A stretch of 64,000 nucleotides of DNA from Paenibacillus sp. E222 (lineage in GTDB: Bacteria > Bacillota > Bacilli > Paenibacillales > Paenibacillaceae): assembly GCF_013401555.1 (NCBI RefSeq), contig NZ_CP058552.1, positions 4,030,001 through 4,094,000 of the forward strand. The letters run 5' to 3'. Positions 28,041-36,434 of the stretch are shown piece after piece. A model generated the notes under the pieces. That model saw nothing but the letters and a program-made list of their open reading frames with translations. It was not told the DNA's origin and did not search any database. Both the position numbers and the translations under genes were made by a program. Each line of letters opens with the position of its first letter. Positions within the stretch are counted from its first letter, which is position 1.

Positions 28041-29510
28041 ATGCAACAAGAAACGTTGAAAAAAGGCTGGCACTTTGACAATAGTTATGGACGTTTGCCA
28101 CAGACCTTTTTTACAAATCAGGGTGCGGTACCTGTTCAATCACCAAAATTGATCATCTTCAATACATTGCTTGCAGCCAGCCTGGGGCTGAATGTTGAGG
28201 CACTGAACACTGATGAAGTAGCGGAGGTGTTTGCAGGAAACCTGATTCCGGAAGGTGCCGAGCCTCTGGCTCAGGCCTATGCAGGTCATCAGTTCGGCAA
28301 TTTTAACATGCTTGGTGATGGACGGGCTTTGCTGCTGGGAGAACAGATCACGCCACAAGGCGAGCGAGTGGACATCCAGCTGAAAGGTTCGGGAAGAACC
28401 CCATATTCTCGTGGAGGCGATGGACGTGCTGCCGTTGGACCCATGCTGCGAGAGTATATTATTAGTGAAGCGATGTATGCACTGGGGATTCCAACAACGC
28501 GAAGTTTGGCGGTTGTGTCTACTGGAGAAAACATTACACGTGAAACAGAGCGCCCTGGTGCAATCCTGACACGAGTAGCTTCAAGTCATTTGCGTGTAGC
28601 AACCTTCCAATACGCAGCCAGATGGGGATCAATTGATGAGCTCAGAGCATTGGCGGACTATACACTGAAACGGCACTTTCCCGATGTTGCCGAAGCCGAC
28701 AATCGCTATCTGCAGCTGCTTCAGGAAGTCATCCAGCGGCAGGCTTCACTTATTGCTAAGTGGCAGCAGGTTGGTTTCATTCATGGCGTAATGAATACGG
28801 ATAATATGGCCATCAGTGGTGAAACCATCGATTATGGGCCGTGTGCATTTATGGATGCCTACAATCCAGCGACAGTATTTAGCTCCATTGACACGCAAGG
28901 TCGATATGCTTATGGAAATCAACCGTATATTGGCGGCTGGAATCTGGCTCGATTTGCCGAGACGCTACTGCCACTGCTGCATGAGGATGAAGATCAGGCT
29001 GTACAAATCGCCCAGGATGCCATTGCACAATTCTCTGAATTGTATCATCACCACTGGCTCTCGGGAATGCGGAGCAAACTGGGCTTGTTTAATGAAGAGG
29101 CTGAGGATGAAGTGCTAATCAGGGATCTTCTTGAATTGATGGAGAAGCATACTGCAGATTACACAAATACGTTTCTCGCACTAACCTTTGATACGCTTAA
29201 CGGATCTCCCTTGTTCGACACTTCAGAGTTTGCAGAATGGAATGAGCGTCGCCAGGCAAGATTGGGCAGACAACAGGAAGGGAAAGAAGAATCGCAGCAA
29301 TTGATGAAGTCTAACAACCCTGCGGTGATTCCTCGTAATCATCGGGTGGAAGAAGCACTGGACCGAGCAGAGAATCACGGGGATCTTAGTGTGATGGAGA
29401 AACTTCTTGCAGTTCTTTCCAACCCGTTTGCACATTCTACCGAACAGGCTGAGTACGCGGAACTGCCTACGCAGTGCGATACCTCCTACCGGACTTTTTG
29501 TGGAACCTGA
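28041..29510 (+). CDS. selO: SelO/YdiU protein adenylyltransferase (AMPylator)
   Basis: Pseudokinase-fold enzyme that transfers AMP from ATP to Ser, Thr or Tyr of target proteins, linked to redox stress responses. The 489 residues show [81 protein letters not shown] (catalytic loop N-D) and the C-terminal [11 protein letters not shown]. All are hallmarks of SelO, and the length is normal. The C-terminal Cys sits where some eukaryotic forms carry selenocysteine. ATG 28041 follows AAGGAG; a frame from 27966 has no ribosome binding site. Confidence 0.95.
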   Translation: MQQETLKKGWHFDNSYGRLPQTFFTNQGAVPVQSPKLIIFNTLLAASLGLNVEALNTDEVAEVFAGNLIPEGAEPLAQAYAGHQFGNFNMLGDGRALLLGEQITPQGERVDIQLKGSGRTPYSRGGDGRAAVGPMLREYIISEAMYALGIPTTRSLAVVSTGENITRETERPGAILTRVASSHLRVATFQYAARWGSIDELRALADYTLKRHFPDVAEADNRYLQLLQEVIQRQASLIAKWQQVGFIHGVMNTDNMAISGETIDYGPCAFMDAYNPATVFSSIDTQGRYAYGNQPYIGGWNLARFAETLLPLLHEDEDQAVQIAQDAIAQFSELYHHHWLSGMRSKLGLFNEEAEDEVLIRDLLELMEKHTADYTNTFLALTFDTLNGSPLFDTSEFAEWNERRQARLGRQQEGKEESQQLMKSNNPAVIPRNHRVEEALDRAENHGDLSVMEKLLAVLSNPFAHSTEQAEYAELPTQCDTSYRTFCGT

Positions 29511-29576
29511 TTGAAAAATTGTTATGAAGAGGCTGCCATTGGCAGCTTTTTCATTATCATGTCGAAAGGAGATTTT

Positions 29577-30035
29577 ATGTCCAACATACGAAGCAAACCA
29601 GAGATTGCAAAAACTCTTTTTCAGTTGCTTGAGCGCACATCCTTCCGCAGGCAGGAGATGGAGAACTATGTTAACCGCTTGTTTGAGAGCCATAAATGGG
29701 AAGGTGTTCCATATGTAGAGAGTGAAAAGAATGCATATATAGTTCGTATATACGAGCGTGGCATGGTCATGTTGGAAAAAAGAATGAAACAGACAGAAGA
29801 AGTAATCTACTGGCTGCTGGAGGATATCATTTTTACGGCAGCGCATGTGGAATTGCTGAAACGATATGGTGTGGATAATAAACAGACACACTTGAATTAC
29901 ACAAACGCAGTGACGCAAGAATTGACCCAAAGTGTTGAGAAGGCTTTCCAACAGCTCGGTGATCCTTACTTGTATTGGCATCAGACGGGTAAACGGCATG
30001 ATCTGGAGAGGCTGGAACCAAGAAAAGAGAGGTGA
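29577..30035 (+). CDS. Imm63-like orphan immunity protein
   Basis: A 152-residue cytoplasmic protein resembling the Imm63 family of immunity proteins from polymorphic-toxin systems. The pattern Y..RIYERGMVMLEKRM..TEEVIYWLLEDIIFTAAHVELLKRYG matches the ERG...YW..edi.f..A..yel..R layout of that family, and the end HDLERLEPRKER fits the usual IL..P region. I am only moderately sure of the family. The start ATG 29577 follows AAAGGA. The DUF4375 gene follows five bases after the stop. No toxin gene is nearby, so if the assignment holds it is an orphan immunity gene. Confidence 0.55.
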   Translation: MSNIRSKPEIAKTLFQLLERTSFRRQEMENYVNRLFESHKWEGVPYVESEKNAYIVRIYERGMVMLEKRMKQTEEVIYWLLEDIIFTAAHVELLKRYGVDNKQTHLNYTNAVTQELTQSVEKAFQQLGDPYLYWHQTGKRHDLERLEPRKER

Positions 30036-30040
30036 TTGAC

Positions 30041-30490
30041 GTGAGTGAACAGGATATTAATGATGTGTGGTATGAATATGCGTTAACCTTTGTGGGGAAA
30101 AAGAATGAATCCGCTCAGGGCTGGGCTGCGTTAACAACGAATGAACAGGAAATTGCTGCTTTATGGCTGCTAGAGGTGGATGTCTTTAACGGTGGTTTTG
30201 TTCAATTTTTCTGCAACTGGGGAGAAGAGGCGTACCTTTATGCGTTGCGGGCATTACATACGATTGGTGCGACTCAAGTGTTGGATATCATTAAGTCAGC
30301 ATACGGCTGCATTGAGCATTTGGAAGAGGATGAAAGACTTACCGGACTGTGGGATATTCCTAAGTTTCTAACATCAGAGGAGGAACACCAGCTGGATACG
30401 CTGGATCAGCAATTTTGGAATAATGAAGATCAGATTGCAGAAAAGGCATATGCATATTATCACAGGAAGTTGAACATGATGTCTTTATAA
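30041..30490 (+). CDS. DMP19/DUF4375-like protein
   Basis: A 149-residue acidic, helical protein. The conserved VDVFNGGFVQFFCNWGEE (about residues 47-64) is the NGGF-Q-F/Y-x-N signature of the DUF4375/DMP19 family. One member, Neisserial DMP19, is a DNA mimic that blocks a transcription factor, and related proteins are found as immunity-like genes in toxin loci. GTG 30041 has GAGAGGTGA just before it; the frame opening at 30032 is less likely. It is coupled to the Imm63-like gene upstream. Confidence 0.65.
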   Translation: MSEQDINDVWYEYALTFVGKKNESAQGWAALTTNEQEIAALWLLEVDVFNGGFVQFFCNWGEEAYLYALRALHTIGATQVLDIIKSAYGCIEHLEEDERLTGLWDIPKFLTSEEEHQLDTLDQQFWNNEDQIAEKAYAYYHRKLNMMSL

Positions 30491-30542
30491 GTTAGGCATA
30501 GGCGCTCATCTGTTGCTCTATCTAAAGTTTAAATACTTGGTC

Positions 30543-30571
30543 TTGCAATGATATTAACGTTCGGCTATACT
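30543..30571 (+). promoter_or_regulatory. Promoter of the tyrS leader
   Basis: TTGCAA at 30543-30548, 17-bp spacer, TATACT at 30566-30571. Transcription would begin near 30578, just ahead of the T-box stem I. Confidence 0.7.
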
Positions 30572-30597
30572 GGCTATAAATTGAATACATGAATTAC

Positions 30598-30841
30598 GTT
30601 GATAGAGCGCAGTAGCGGCTTTGTCCCTGTTACAGAAAGTCAGGGGTTGATGGAACCTGATACATACAAGGGCTGCGAATTACACTCTGGAGTACTTGGG
30701 TAATGCCAAGCGGAATGGCAAACGATATTTTGCTGAAAGCGGTATGGACAGCGTGTGAGTTGTTGTCTGTGCAAGTTGGGTGGTACCACGGTTATGATAA
30801 TCGTCCCTATGTCTATTGAAGACAAGGCGGCGATTTTTTTG
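30598..30841 (+). promoter_or_regulatory. Tyrosine T-box riboswitch
   Basis: Leader RNA that senses uncharged tRNA-Tyr. A stem I is visible (AGAG at the base pairing with CTCT). The specifier loop carries AGTA on its 5' side and GAA, one T, then TAC and A on its 3' side; TAC at 30681-30683 is the Tyr codon. The T-box core GGGTGGTACCACGG lies at 30778-30791. The terminator follows at 30799-30841 (AATCGTCC...GGCGATT, then seven T). Uncharged tRNA would pair with the T-box and favour the antiterminator, turning on tyrS. Confidence 0.9.
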
Positions 30842-30937
30842 TGTCCAAAAAAGGCTCACCTGGCTTAGCTCCTTGTGAATTCACGTTTAACGTAGATCAT
30901 GGCCTAATACCATTGCATAGAGAAGGGGTTGTTTGTT

Positions 30938-32197
30938 TTGAATATTATTGATGAACTGGAATGGCGTGACGCCATTAATCAACAGACGGATGCGGAGGGT
31001 CTGCGTGAGCTGACCGAGACGACGTCGGTTTCATTGTACTGCGGGGTTGACCCTACAGGAGACAGCATGCATATCGGACATTTGATCCCGTTCATGATGC
31101 TGAAACGTTTCCAACTTGCTGGGCACCGTCCAGTGATTCTAATTGGTGGGGCAACAGGAACCATTGGTGATCCAAGTGGTCGTCAATCGGAACGTTCCCT
31201 GCAAACGTTGGAAGAGGTACAGGCCAATGTGGATGCTCTGACTGCACAAATGAAAAAGCTCTTTGTAACGGATGGCGACAATCAGGTACGTATGGTCAAT
31301 AACTACGACTGGACACACAAAATCAATGTAATTGAATTTTTGCGTGACTACGGTAAAAACTTTAATCTCAACACGATGCTGGCTAAAGATGTAGTTGCGA
31401 GCAGACTGGAAGACGGAATTTCGTTTACCGAGTTCTCCTACCAGATTCTCCAATCGCTCGATTACCTGCACCTGTTCCAACATGAGGGTGTACAGCTGCA
31501 AATCGGTGGTTCCGATCAATGGGGCAACATTACAAGCGGTCTGGACCTGATCCGTAAAAAAGAAGGGCCAGAAGCTAAAGCTTACGGTCTGACGATCCCG
31601 CTTATGCTCAAATCCGACGGTACGAAATTCGGTAAATCTGCAGGCGGTTCCATCTGGCTGGATGCGAATAAAACGACTCCATTCGAATTCTACCAGTTCT
31701 GGGCGAACACGGATGACCGTGATGTAATTAAATACCTGAAGTACTTCACGTTCCTAAGCAAAGAAGAGATTGAAGCTTTGGCTGAAAAGGTAGAAGCGGA
31801 GCCGCACAAGCGTGAAGCACAAAAGGCACTCGCTGAAGAAATGACGAAATTTGTTCACGGCGACGATATGCTGGAGCAGGCGAAACGCATTACCGCAGCA
31901 CTCTTCAGCGGAGATATTCGTTCCCTTACAGCCGACGAAATCGAGCAGGGATTCAAAGAAATGCCGACCTTCGAAACCGATGGTGAAGCGAAAAATATTG
32001 TAGATTGGCTCGTGGATCTTGGCCTGGAACCATCCAAACGTCAGGCGCGTGAGGATGTCACCAAAGGGGCTATCTCCATGAATGGTGAGAAAGTGACGGA
32101 GCTGGAATTCACGGTCTCTGCAGAGCACGCAATCGGCGGTAAATTCATCATTATCCGCAAAGGCAAGAAAAACTACAGTCTGGTGAAATTGAAATAG
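30938..32197 (+). CDS. tyrS: Tyrosyl-tRNA synthetase
   Basis: Charges tRNA-Tyr with tyrosine. The 419 residues contain the class I HIGH motif (DSMHIGHLIPF), the tyrosine-binding Y and D residues in SLYCGVDPTGDS, LQIGGSDQWGNITSGLDLIRK, and the KMSKS-type loop KFGKSAGG. The C-terminal S4 domain reads PSKRQAREDVTKGAISMNG. Likely start is TTG 30938, nine bases after AAGGGG; an alternative TTG at 30929 adds three residues. The rare start may keep expression low. It is controlled by the T-box upstream. Confidence 0.95.
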   Translation: MNIIDELEWRDAINQQTDAEGLRELTETTSVSLYCGVDPTGDSMHIGHLIPFMMLKRFQLAGHRPVILIGGATGTIGDPSGRQSERSLQTLEEVQANVDALTAQMKKLFVTDGDNQVRMVNNYDWTHKINVIEFLRDYGKNFNLNTMLAKDVVASRLEDGISFTEFSYQILQSLDYLHLFQHEGVQLQIGGSDQWGNITSGLDLIRKKEGPEAKAYGLTIPLMLKSDGTKFGKSAGGSIWLDANKTTPFEFYQFWANTDDRDVIKYLKYFTFLSKEEIEALAEKVEAEPHKREAQKALAEEMTKFVHGDDMLEQAKRITAALFSGDIRSLTADEIEQGFKEMPTFETDGEAKNIVDWLVDLGLEPSKRQAREDVTKGAISMNGEKVTELEFTVSAEHAIGGKFIIIRKGKKNYSLVKLK

Positions 32198-32261
32198 CCA
32201 CAGGATTGTAGTATGAATCTTGGGAAGGTAATAGCGAAGGCATTATCTTCCCAAACAACAC

Positions 32262-32316
32262 CAAAAAAGGACCGTCCCCAATCATGTCATTGACATCATG
32301 GAGACGGCCCTTTTTA
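32262..32316. terminator. Bidirectional terminator between tyrS and the DUF2653 gene
   Basis: AAAAAAGGACCGTC pairs with GACGGCCCTTTTTT, with an inner ATGTCA/TGACAT hairpin and A and T tails on both sides. A second hairpin (TTGGGAAGGTAAT with ATTATCTTCCCAA, 32219-32255) lies directly before it without a T-run. Confidence 0.8.
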
Positions 32317-32343
32317 TATGCCATCCGCAAATGGCTTATTCAT

Positions 32344-32622
32344 TTATTGATTCACAATCGCTGTGATCTCTTCATCCAGATCCAGTCTTACATTCTCACG
32401 GTAAGCCCGAATGTCGTATTCACTGTGCAGGTAGCGCAGGATCGCTTCGATCATGTTGGATTCGACCAGATACTGACTGCGGCCTTGAATCCAGACTTCA
32501 GCGGAATATCCCGTATCTTCTTCCCAGCTCAGTTCCACATTGACATCGGTTGGGCGAACACCCTTGCGTTCAGCCATGTGAATACAGATCGCGTTGACAA
32601 TTTCATCCATACTCAGAACCAT
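32344..32622 (-). CDS. YxcD-like protein, DUF2653
   Basis: A 92-residue acidic protein matching DUF2653: MDEIVNAICIHMAERKGVRPTDVNVELSWEEDTGYSAEVWIQGRSQYLVESNMIEAI is a close fit, with the C-terminal LDLDEEITAIV. The function is unknown; the protein is small, soluble and without catalytic signature. The ATG at 32622 was kept, though an ATG 12 bases later gives the shorter MDEIV start. It is directly after the Gly-rich membrane protein gene, as also seen in related Bacilli. Confidence 0.82.
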   Translation of the reverse strand: MVLSMDEIVNAICIHMAERKGVRPTDVNVELSWEEDTGYSAEVWIQGRSQYLVESNMIEAILRYLHSEYDIRAYRENVRLDLDEEITAIVNQ

Positions 32623-32627
32623 AGAGA

Positions 32628-33134
32628 TTAGTACCGTCCGTTTCTGTTACGGTCATCATCATCACGATCATTACGGCGGTCATAACGACCATCTGCTGCT
32701 GGTTTACGGCGATTCGTAATGGCTCTGAACAGGGCCATTGCCAGCATTACGATCAGCATGATTGCAGCTACGTTTACGAGCAATCCAAGAATGTTACCCA
32801 GAGCGCCCATGCCACCGAACAATCCGCCGAACATCATACCAGCAAGACCACCCAGCATCATACCTTTCATGAATCCACCGCCACCACCGAAGAATCCGCC
32901 ACGGTTCGTTGTAGCTGCTCCATTGCTGGAGTTGTTATTCGTATTCGATTTACTCACATTACTGTTGGAATCGGATTTCTTAGGTGTGTTGGTATAACTT
33001 TTGGTTCCCGATTTGAAACCGCCACCACGTCTAGCGTCAGCAGAATCCGGATTCGCGACTCCGACTGTTGCAAACAGCAATGTAAAGGCCATGAAAACCA
33101 TCATGAGATGTTTAATTCCGAATTTTTTCTTCAT
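32628..33134 (-). CDS. Small Gly/Ser/Asn-rich exported membrane protein, Tim44-like N-terminus
   Basis: A 168-residue protein with an N-terminal signal/anchor helix (LMMVFMAFTLLFATVGVA), then DSADARRGGGFKSGTKSY, as in the predicted Tim44-like lipid-binding group. A Ser/Asn-rich linker and a glycine-rich stretch (GGFFGGGGGFMKGMMLGGLAG) follow, then a second membrane helix (LGLLVNVAAIMLIVMLAMALF), and a charged Arg/Asp tail. The Tim44 domain itself is not present, so the role is unknown. ATG 33134 is preceded by GGGGGG at some distance, a weak site. It is likely in an operon with DUF2653, five bases downstream. Confidence 0.75.
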   Translation of the reverse strand: MKKKFGIKHLMMVFMAFTLLFATVGVANPDSADARRGGGFKSGTKSYTNTPKKSDSNSNVSKSNTNNNSSNGAATTNRGGFFGGGGGFMKGMMLGGLAGMMFGGLFGGMGALGNILGLLVNVAAIMLIVMLAMALFRAITNRRKPAADGRYDRRNDRDDDDRNRNGRY

Positions 33135-33232
33135 TGTAAAGATCGAACCCCCCGATAAATTTGTTTGATTACCCCAAAAATGGGCCTTACTCAAGTAATA
33201 CGGTCAACTTGCAGGAACGTTTCAAATTTTGT

Positions 33233-33799
33233 TTATTTTTCTGAAATACTTGGACAAGGGTCCTGAATTGCCGCTTGACCATCCAGTAGCTGGGTTACCC
33301 AGTTACACCATTCGATACCCGTTTGTGCGTTCATCAACCCTTTTTGTACCAGAATGTAACTTCCGAATTCCCGACTGCCTACTCGCAAATGATCCTGAGG
33401 GATTCGGGACTTCAAATCTTCGAAATAACGGATGCGTTCCATGAACCAGTTTTTGCGCTCATTCAAAATGCGTCTCATGCTTCCGTCTTCCGCAATGCCT
33501 ACACATAAAATGCGCAGATTGAACTCGTCGCGCGTAACTGGAGCGGTAACGGGAGTGGTCATCCATCCCAGCAGTTTTTCAATACCTTTCTCCGTGACTG
33601 CATACATTTTCTTGTCTGGTTTGTCAGACTGTTGTACCCAGCGGGAGGCTAAAAGCTCATCGTTTTCCATTTTGGAGAGGAGGGGATAGATCTGACTGTG
33701 TTTAGCCTGCCAATGCGGCTGGATCTTCAGCATTAGATCATAACCTGATGACTCCTCGCGGGTAAGAAGCCCGAGCAATCCGTAGGAAAGTATGTTCAT
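33233..33799 (-). CDS. PadR family transcriptional regulator with C-terminal alpha domain
   Basis: 188 residues. The winged-helix N-terminus is LSYGLLGLLTREESSGYDLM, with HSQIYPLLSKMENDELLASR and the wing KKMYAVTEKGIEKLLGWM. The C-terminal Vir-act-alpha-C-like helical domain (residues about 95-180) is typical of PadR-s1 regulators. ATG 33799 has AAGGAG eight bases upstream, better than the ATG two codons earlier. No obvious target is adjacent; the carbonic anhydrase gene lies upstream on the same strand, about 170 bp away, behind its own terminator. Confidence 0.86.
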   Translation of the reverse strand: MNILSYGLLGLLTREESSGYDLMLKIQPHWQAKHSQIYPLLSKMENDELLASRWVQQSDKPDKKMYAVTEKGIEKLLGWMTTPVTAPVTRDEFNLRILCVGIAEDGSMRRILNERKNWFMERIRYFEDLKSRIPQDHLRVGSREFGSYILVQKGLMNAQTGIEWCNWVTQLLDGQAAIQDPCPSISEK

Positions 33800-33931
33800 G
33801 CACATGTCTCCTTAATATTAGGGCTGGGCCAGCGAAAACAAAGCAAATTGTTCTCATTGACCGCTTTCATAAAAGTGTACACTGAAACTGTATGGTTTGA
33901 CAACCTGACAGAACAACTGCCTCAATTTAGA

Positions 33932-33964
33932 CAAAAAAAGAGTGCGGACCCTGAGGTCCGCACC
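33932..33964 (-). terminator. Terminator of the carbonic anhydrase gene
   Basis: On the minus strand GGTGCGGACC, a CAGG-type loop, GGTCCGCACT and TTTTTTTG, ten bases after the stop. Confidence 0.88.
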
Positions 33965-33973
33965 CAAAACCAT

Positions 33974-34549
33974 TTAGAGAGATGTCTGTTGCCCGTACCC
34001 ATCTGCGACAAGATCAAGTTCACCCGTGTAGGAGTCGATGACCATGCCGTGAACGGGTACAGTAGGTGGAAGCAATGGATGTTTCTTAATCACTTCCACA
34101 GTATGTTTTACCCCCTCTTCAACGCTGTCAAACCCGCGTAGCCACTTTTGTAAACGTATGCCCGAGTTCTCCAGTGTGCTCATGACTTCCTCGGATACAC
34201 CCCGTTCAACCATATGTCCAATCATAGTCTCTGCATGCAGGGAAGCCATACCGCATTCCGTATGTCCAACAACCAGTACTTCATCGGCACCAAGCTCATA
34301 GATGGCAACGAGAACACTACGCATAACAGACCCGAAAGGTTGAGAGATGATTGCGCCAGCGTTTTTGATGATTTTCACATCGCCATTTTTCAGGTTCATG
34401 GCCTTGGGCAGCATTTCCACCAGACGGGTATCCATACAAGTGATGATGACCATCTTTTTGGTTGGGAATTTGCCAGCCGTATACTTTTCGTATTCTTTAG
34501 TCTCGACAAATGATTTGTTGTAAGCCAGAATCTCTTGAATGTTGTTCAT
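33974..34549 (-). CDS. Beta-class carbonic anhydrase
   Basis: Zinc enzyme interconverting CO2 and bicarbonate. The 191-residue protein has ligand C38 with D40 and R42 (CMDTR) and the H-x2-C pair (GHTECGM), as expected for beta-CAs. KIIKNAGAIISQPFGSVMRSV and ADEVLVVGHTECGMASL are both typical, and the length suits the short type II group in Bacilli. ATG 34549 is used since AGGAGG lies eight bases before it; the upstream ATG at 34555 is too close to the ribosome binding site. Its terminator follows directly. Confidence 0.93.
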   Translation of the reverse strand: MNNIQEILAYNKSFVETKEYEKYTAGKFPTKKMVIITCMDTRLVEMLPKAMNLKNGDVKIIKNAGAIISQPFGSVMRSVLVAIYELGADEVLVVGHTECGMASLHAETMIGHMVERGVSEEVMSTLENSGIRLQKWLRGFDSVEEGVKHTVEVIKKHPLLPPTVPVHGMVIDSYTGELDLVADGYGQQTSL

Positions 34550-34645
34550 GTCCATTGCCTCCTGTTATCCAATACGATGAGCACGGCCACTTGCATTAAA
34601 TGCAGCTTGTCCTACGCCCTTTGGTTTTTTATTATACCACGGTCA

Positions 34646-34689
34646 ACAAATTGCATTATTCCTCGGTTTGGAGGAATAATGCAATTTGT
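34646..34689. repeat. Perfect 19-bp inverted repeat in a divergent gap
   Basis: ACAAATTGCATTATTCCTC (34646-34664) and its exact complement (34671-34689) flank a six-base loop GGTTTG. It has no T-run, so it is unlikely to be a terminator. It lies between divergent carbonic anhydrase and carboxypeptidase genes, 84 bp before the latter. It may be an operator, a dispersed repeat or an RNA element in the 5' UTR. Confidence 0.6.
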
Positions 34690-34772
34690 ATCTGTTAAAA
34701 GTTGATTATACGCAATGCAAAAAGTATCATCAATAGGGAAACCAACATTTTTTGAAGAGGTGGACGTTAACC

Positions 34773-36287
34773 ATGGAACAACAAACACAGCAACAGCTGG
34801 AATCCTTCCGTAATCTGGCTCGCAAAATTAAGAGTTATCATGAAGCCATTGGTTTGCTTCACTGGGATCTGCGCACAGGTGCGCCCAAAAAAGGTGTCCC
34901 GACACGTTCGGAAACACTTGGCATGCTGTCGACCGAAGCATTCAAACTGCAAACCTCAGCTGACATGAAATCCTACCTGGATACATTAACAAGTCCAGCG
35001 GTGCTGGAACAGCTGGAAGATATCGATCGCCGTCAGGTGGAAGATTGCCAGAAAGAATATAATCGCAGTCAGTCCGTACCACCGGAAAAAGTACAAGCGT
35101 ATACCGTACTTACCGCCAAATCGGAAACGGCTTGGGAAGATGCCAAGCATAATAGCGATTTTGCAGGTTTCTCGCCCTACCTTACCGATATTGTGAAGCT
35201 CAAACAAGAGTTCATTGACTACTGGGGTGTGAAAGATACTCGTTATGATACCCTTCTTGACATGTATGAGCCAGAACTGACGGTAGAAAAGGTGGATGCA
35301 GTATTTGCCCGTCTCAAAGCCCGCTTGGTGCCTCTGCAAGAGAAGATCAATGCGTCGGCCAACAAACCGGAGACAGAGTTCTTGAACCAGCTGTTTGACA
35401 AGGATCAACAGGAGAAATTCAGTTTGTTTATTCTGGGACAAATGGGTTACGATTTTGAAGCCGGCAGACTCGATGAGAGTGTTCACCCGTTCGCAACGGG
35501 CCTGAATCCAGGAGATGTGCGGATCACGACAAACTATTTGCAGGATGATGTGACGAGTGCGGTCTTCAGTTCACTACACGAAGGCGGACACGCCCTGTAT
35601 GAGCAAAATATTGACGACAGCCTGGCTGGTACTCTTCTTGCCGAAGGAACGTCCATGGGAATCCACGAATCCCAGTCGCGTCTTTGGGAAAATATGATTG
35701 GCCGCAGTCTTCCATTCTGGACGCGCTATTATAAAGATCTGCAACAGCACTTCCCTCAATTAAACGAGGTTGAGTTAGAAGATTTTTATCGGGCAATTAA
35801 CCGGGTTGAAAGCTCTCTGATCCGGATTGAGGCAGATGAGCTGACGTACAATCTGCACATCATCATTCGTTATGAAATTGAGAAAATGCTGTTTAACGAA
35901 GGCCTGGAAGTTAAGGACCTGCCGGAGACCTGGAATGCAAAATACAAGGAATATCTTGGCGTTGTGCCGCCGAATGATGGTCTGGGTGTGCTTCAGGATG
36001 TGCACTGGTCGGGTGGTGACTTTGGTTACTTTGCTTCTTACTCGCTCGGCAACATGTATGCTGCACAGATTCTACATACACTGCGCAAAGAAATGCCGGA
36101 GTTCGATGCCCATATTGCTGAAGGTAACCTGATTCCAATCAAGGAATGGTTGACTGACAAAATTTATCGTTATGGCAAAAGCCGCACTCCTTCCGAACTG
36201 ATTGTGGCCGTAACGGGTGAAGAGTTGAATCCGGACTATTTGGCCGATTATCTGGAAGCGAAATATACCGAGATTTACAAGCTGTAG
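34773..36287 (+). CDS. M32 family metallocarboxypeptidase (Taq type)
   Basis: Cytoplasmic zinc peptidase that releases C-terminal amino acids. The 504-residue protein has the HEXXH zinc motif (SSLHEGGHALYEQ), the third ligand region GIHESQSRLWENMIGRS, the DVRITTNY motif and the IRYEIEKMLFN helix, all conserved in M32. It is wholly helical, and the length is normal. ATG 34773 follows AGAGGTGG; the frame opening at 34752 is not favoured. It is followed by a terminator at 36317. Confidence 0.93.
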   Translation: MEQQTQQQLESFRNLARKIKSYHEAIGLLHWDLRTGAPKKGVPTRSETLGMLSTEAFKLQTSADMKSYLDTLTSPAVLEQLEDIDRRQVEDCQKEYNRSQSVPPEKVQAYTVLTAKSETAWEDAKHNSDFAGFSPYLTDIVKLKQEFIDYWGVKDTRYDTLLDMYEPELTVEKVDAVFARLKARLVPLQEKINASANKPETEFLNQLFDKDQQEKFSLFILGQMGYDFEAGRLDESVHPFATGLNPGDVRITTNYLQDDVTSAVFSSLHEGGHALYEQNIDDSLAGTLLAEGTSMGIHESQSRLWENMIGRSLPFWTRYYKDLQQHFPQLNEVELEDFYRAINRVESSLIRIEADELTYNLHIIIRYEIEKMLFNEGLEVKDLPETWNAKYKEYLGVVPPNDGLGVLQDVHWSGGDFGYFASYSLGNMYAAQILHTLRKEMPEFDAHIAEGNLIPIKEWLTDKIYRYGKSRTPSELIVAVTGEELNPDYLADYLEAKYTEIYKL

Positions 36288-36316
36288 TACAGCTATAACA
36301 TCATCATCTAACTCTT

Positions 36317-36350
36317 GAAGAGCGGGGCGTCTTTGCCCGGCTCTTCTTTT
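36317..36350 (+). terminator. Terminator of the M32 gene
   Basis: GAAGAGCGGGGC pairs with GCCCGGCTCTTC (one mismatch), loop GTCTTT, then TTTT. Confidence 0.85.
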
Positions 36351-36434
36351 GCATGCAAGTTCTTAACCTTTTGCTGGGCATCAGCATATCCATAGTAGAG
36401 AAAACAGCTGAAACCAGTGAAGGAGGGAAATATC

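Noticed and set aside
29223..29999. 258-residue minus-strand frame over the end of selO and the Imm63-like gene
   Set aside because: Overlaps two well-supported plus-strand genes; no ribosome binding site or family pattern.
36353..36434. TPP riboswitch ahead of the NMT1-type ABC importer
   Set aside because: The gap is only about 80 bp and lacks the TPP core; ligand left open.
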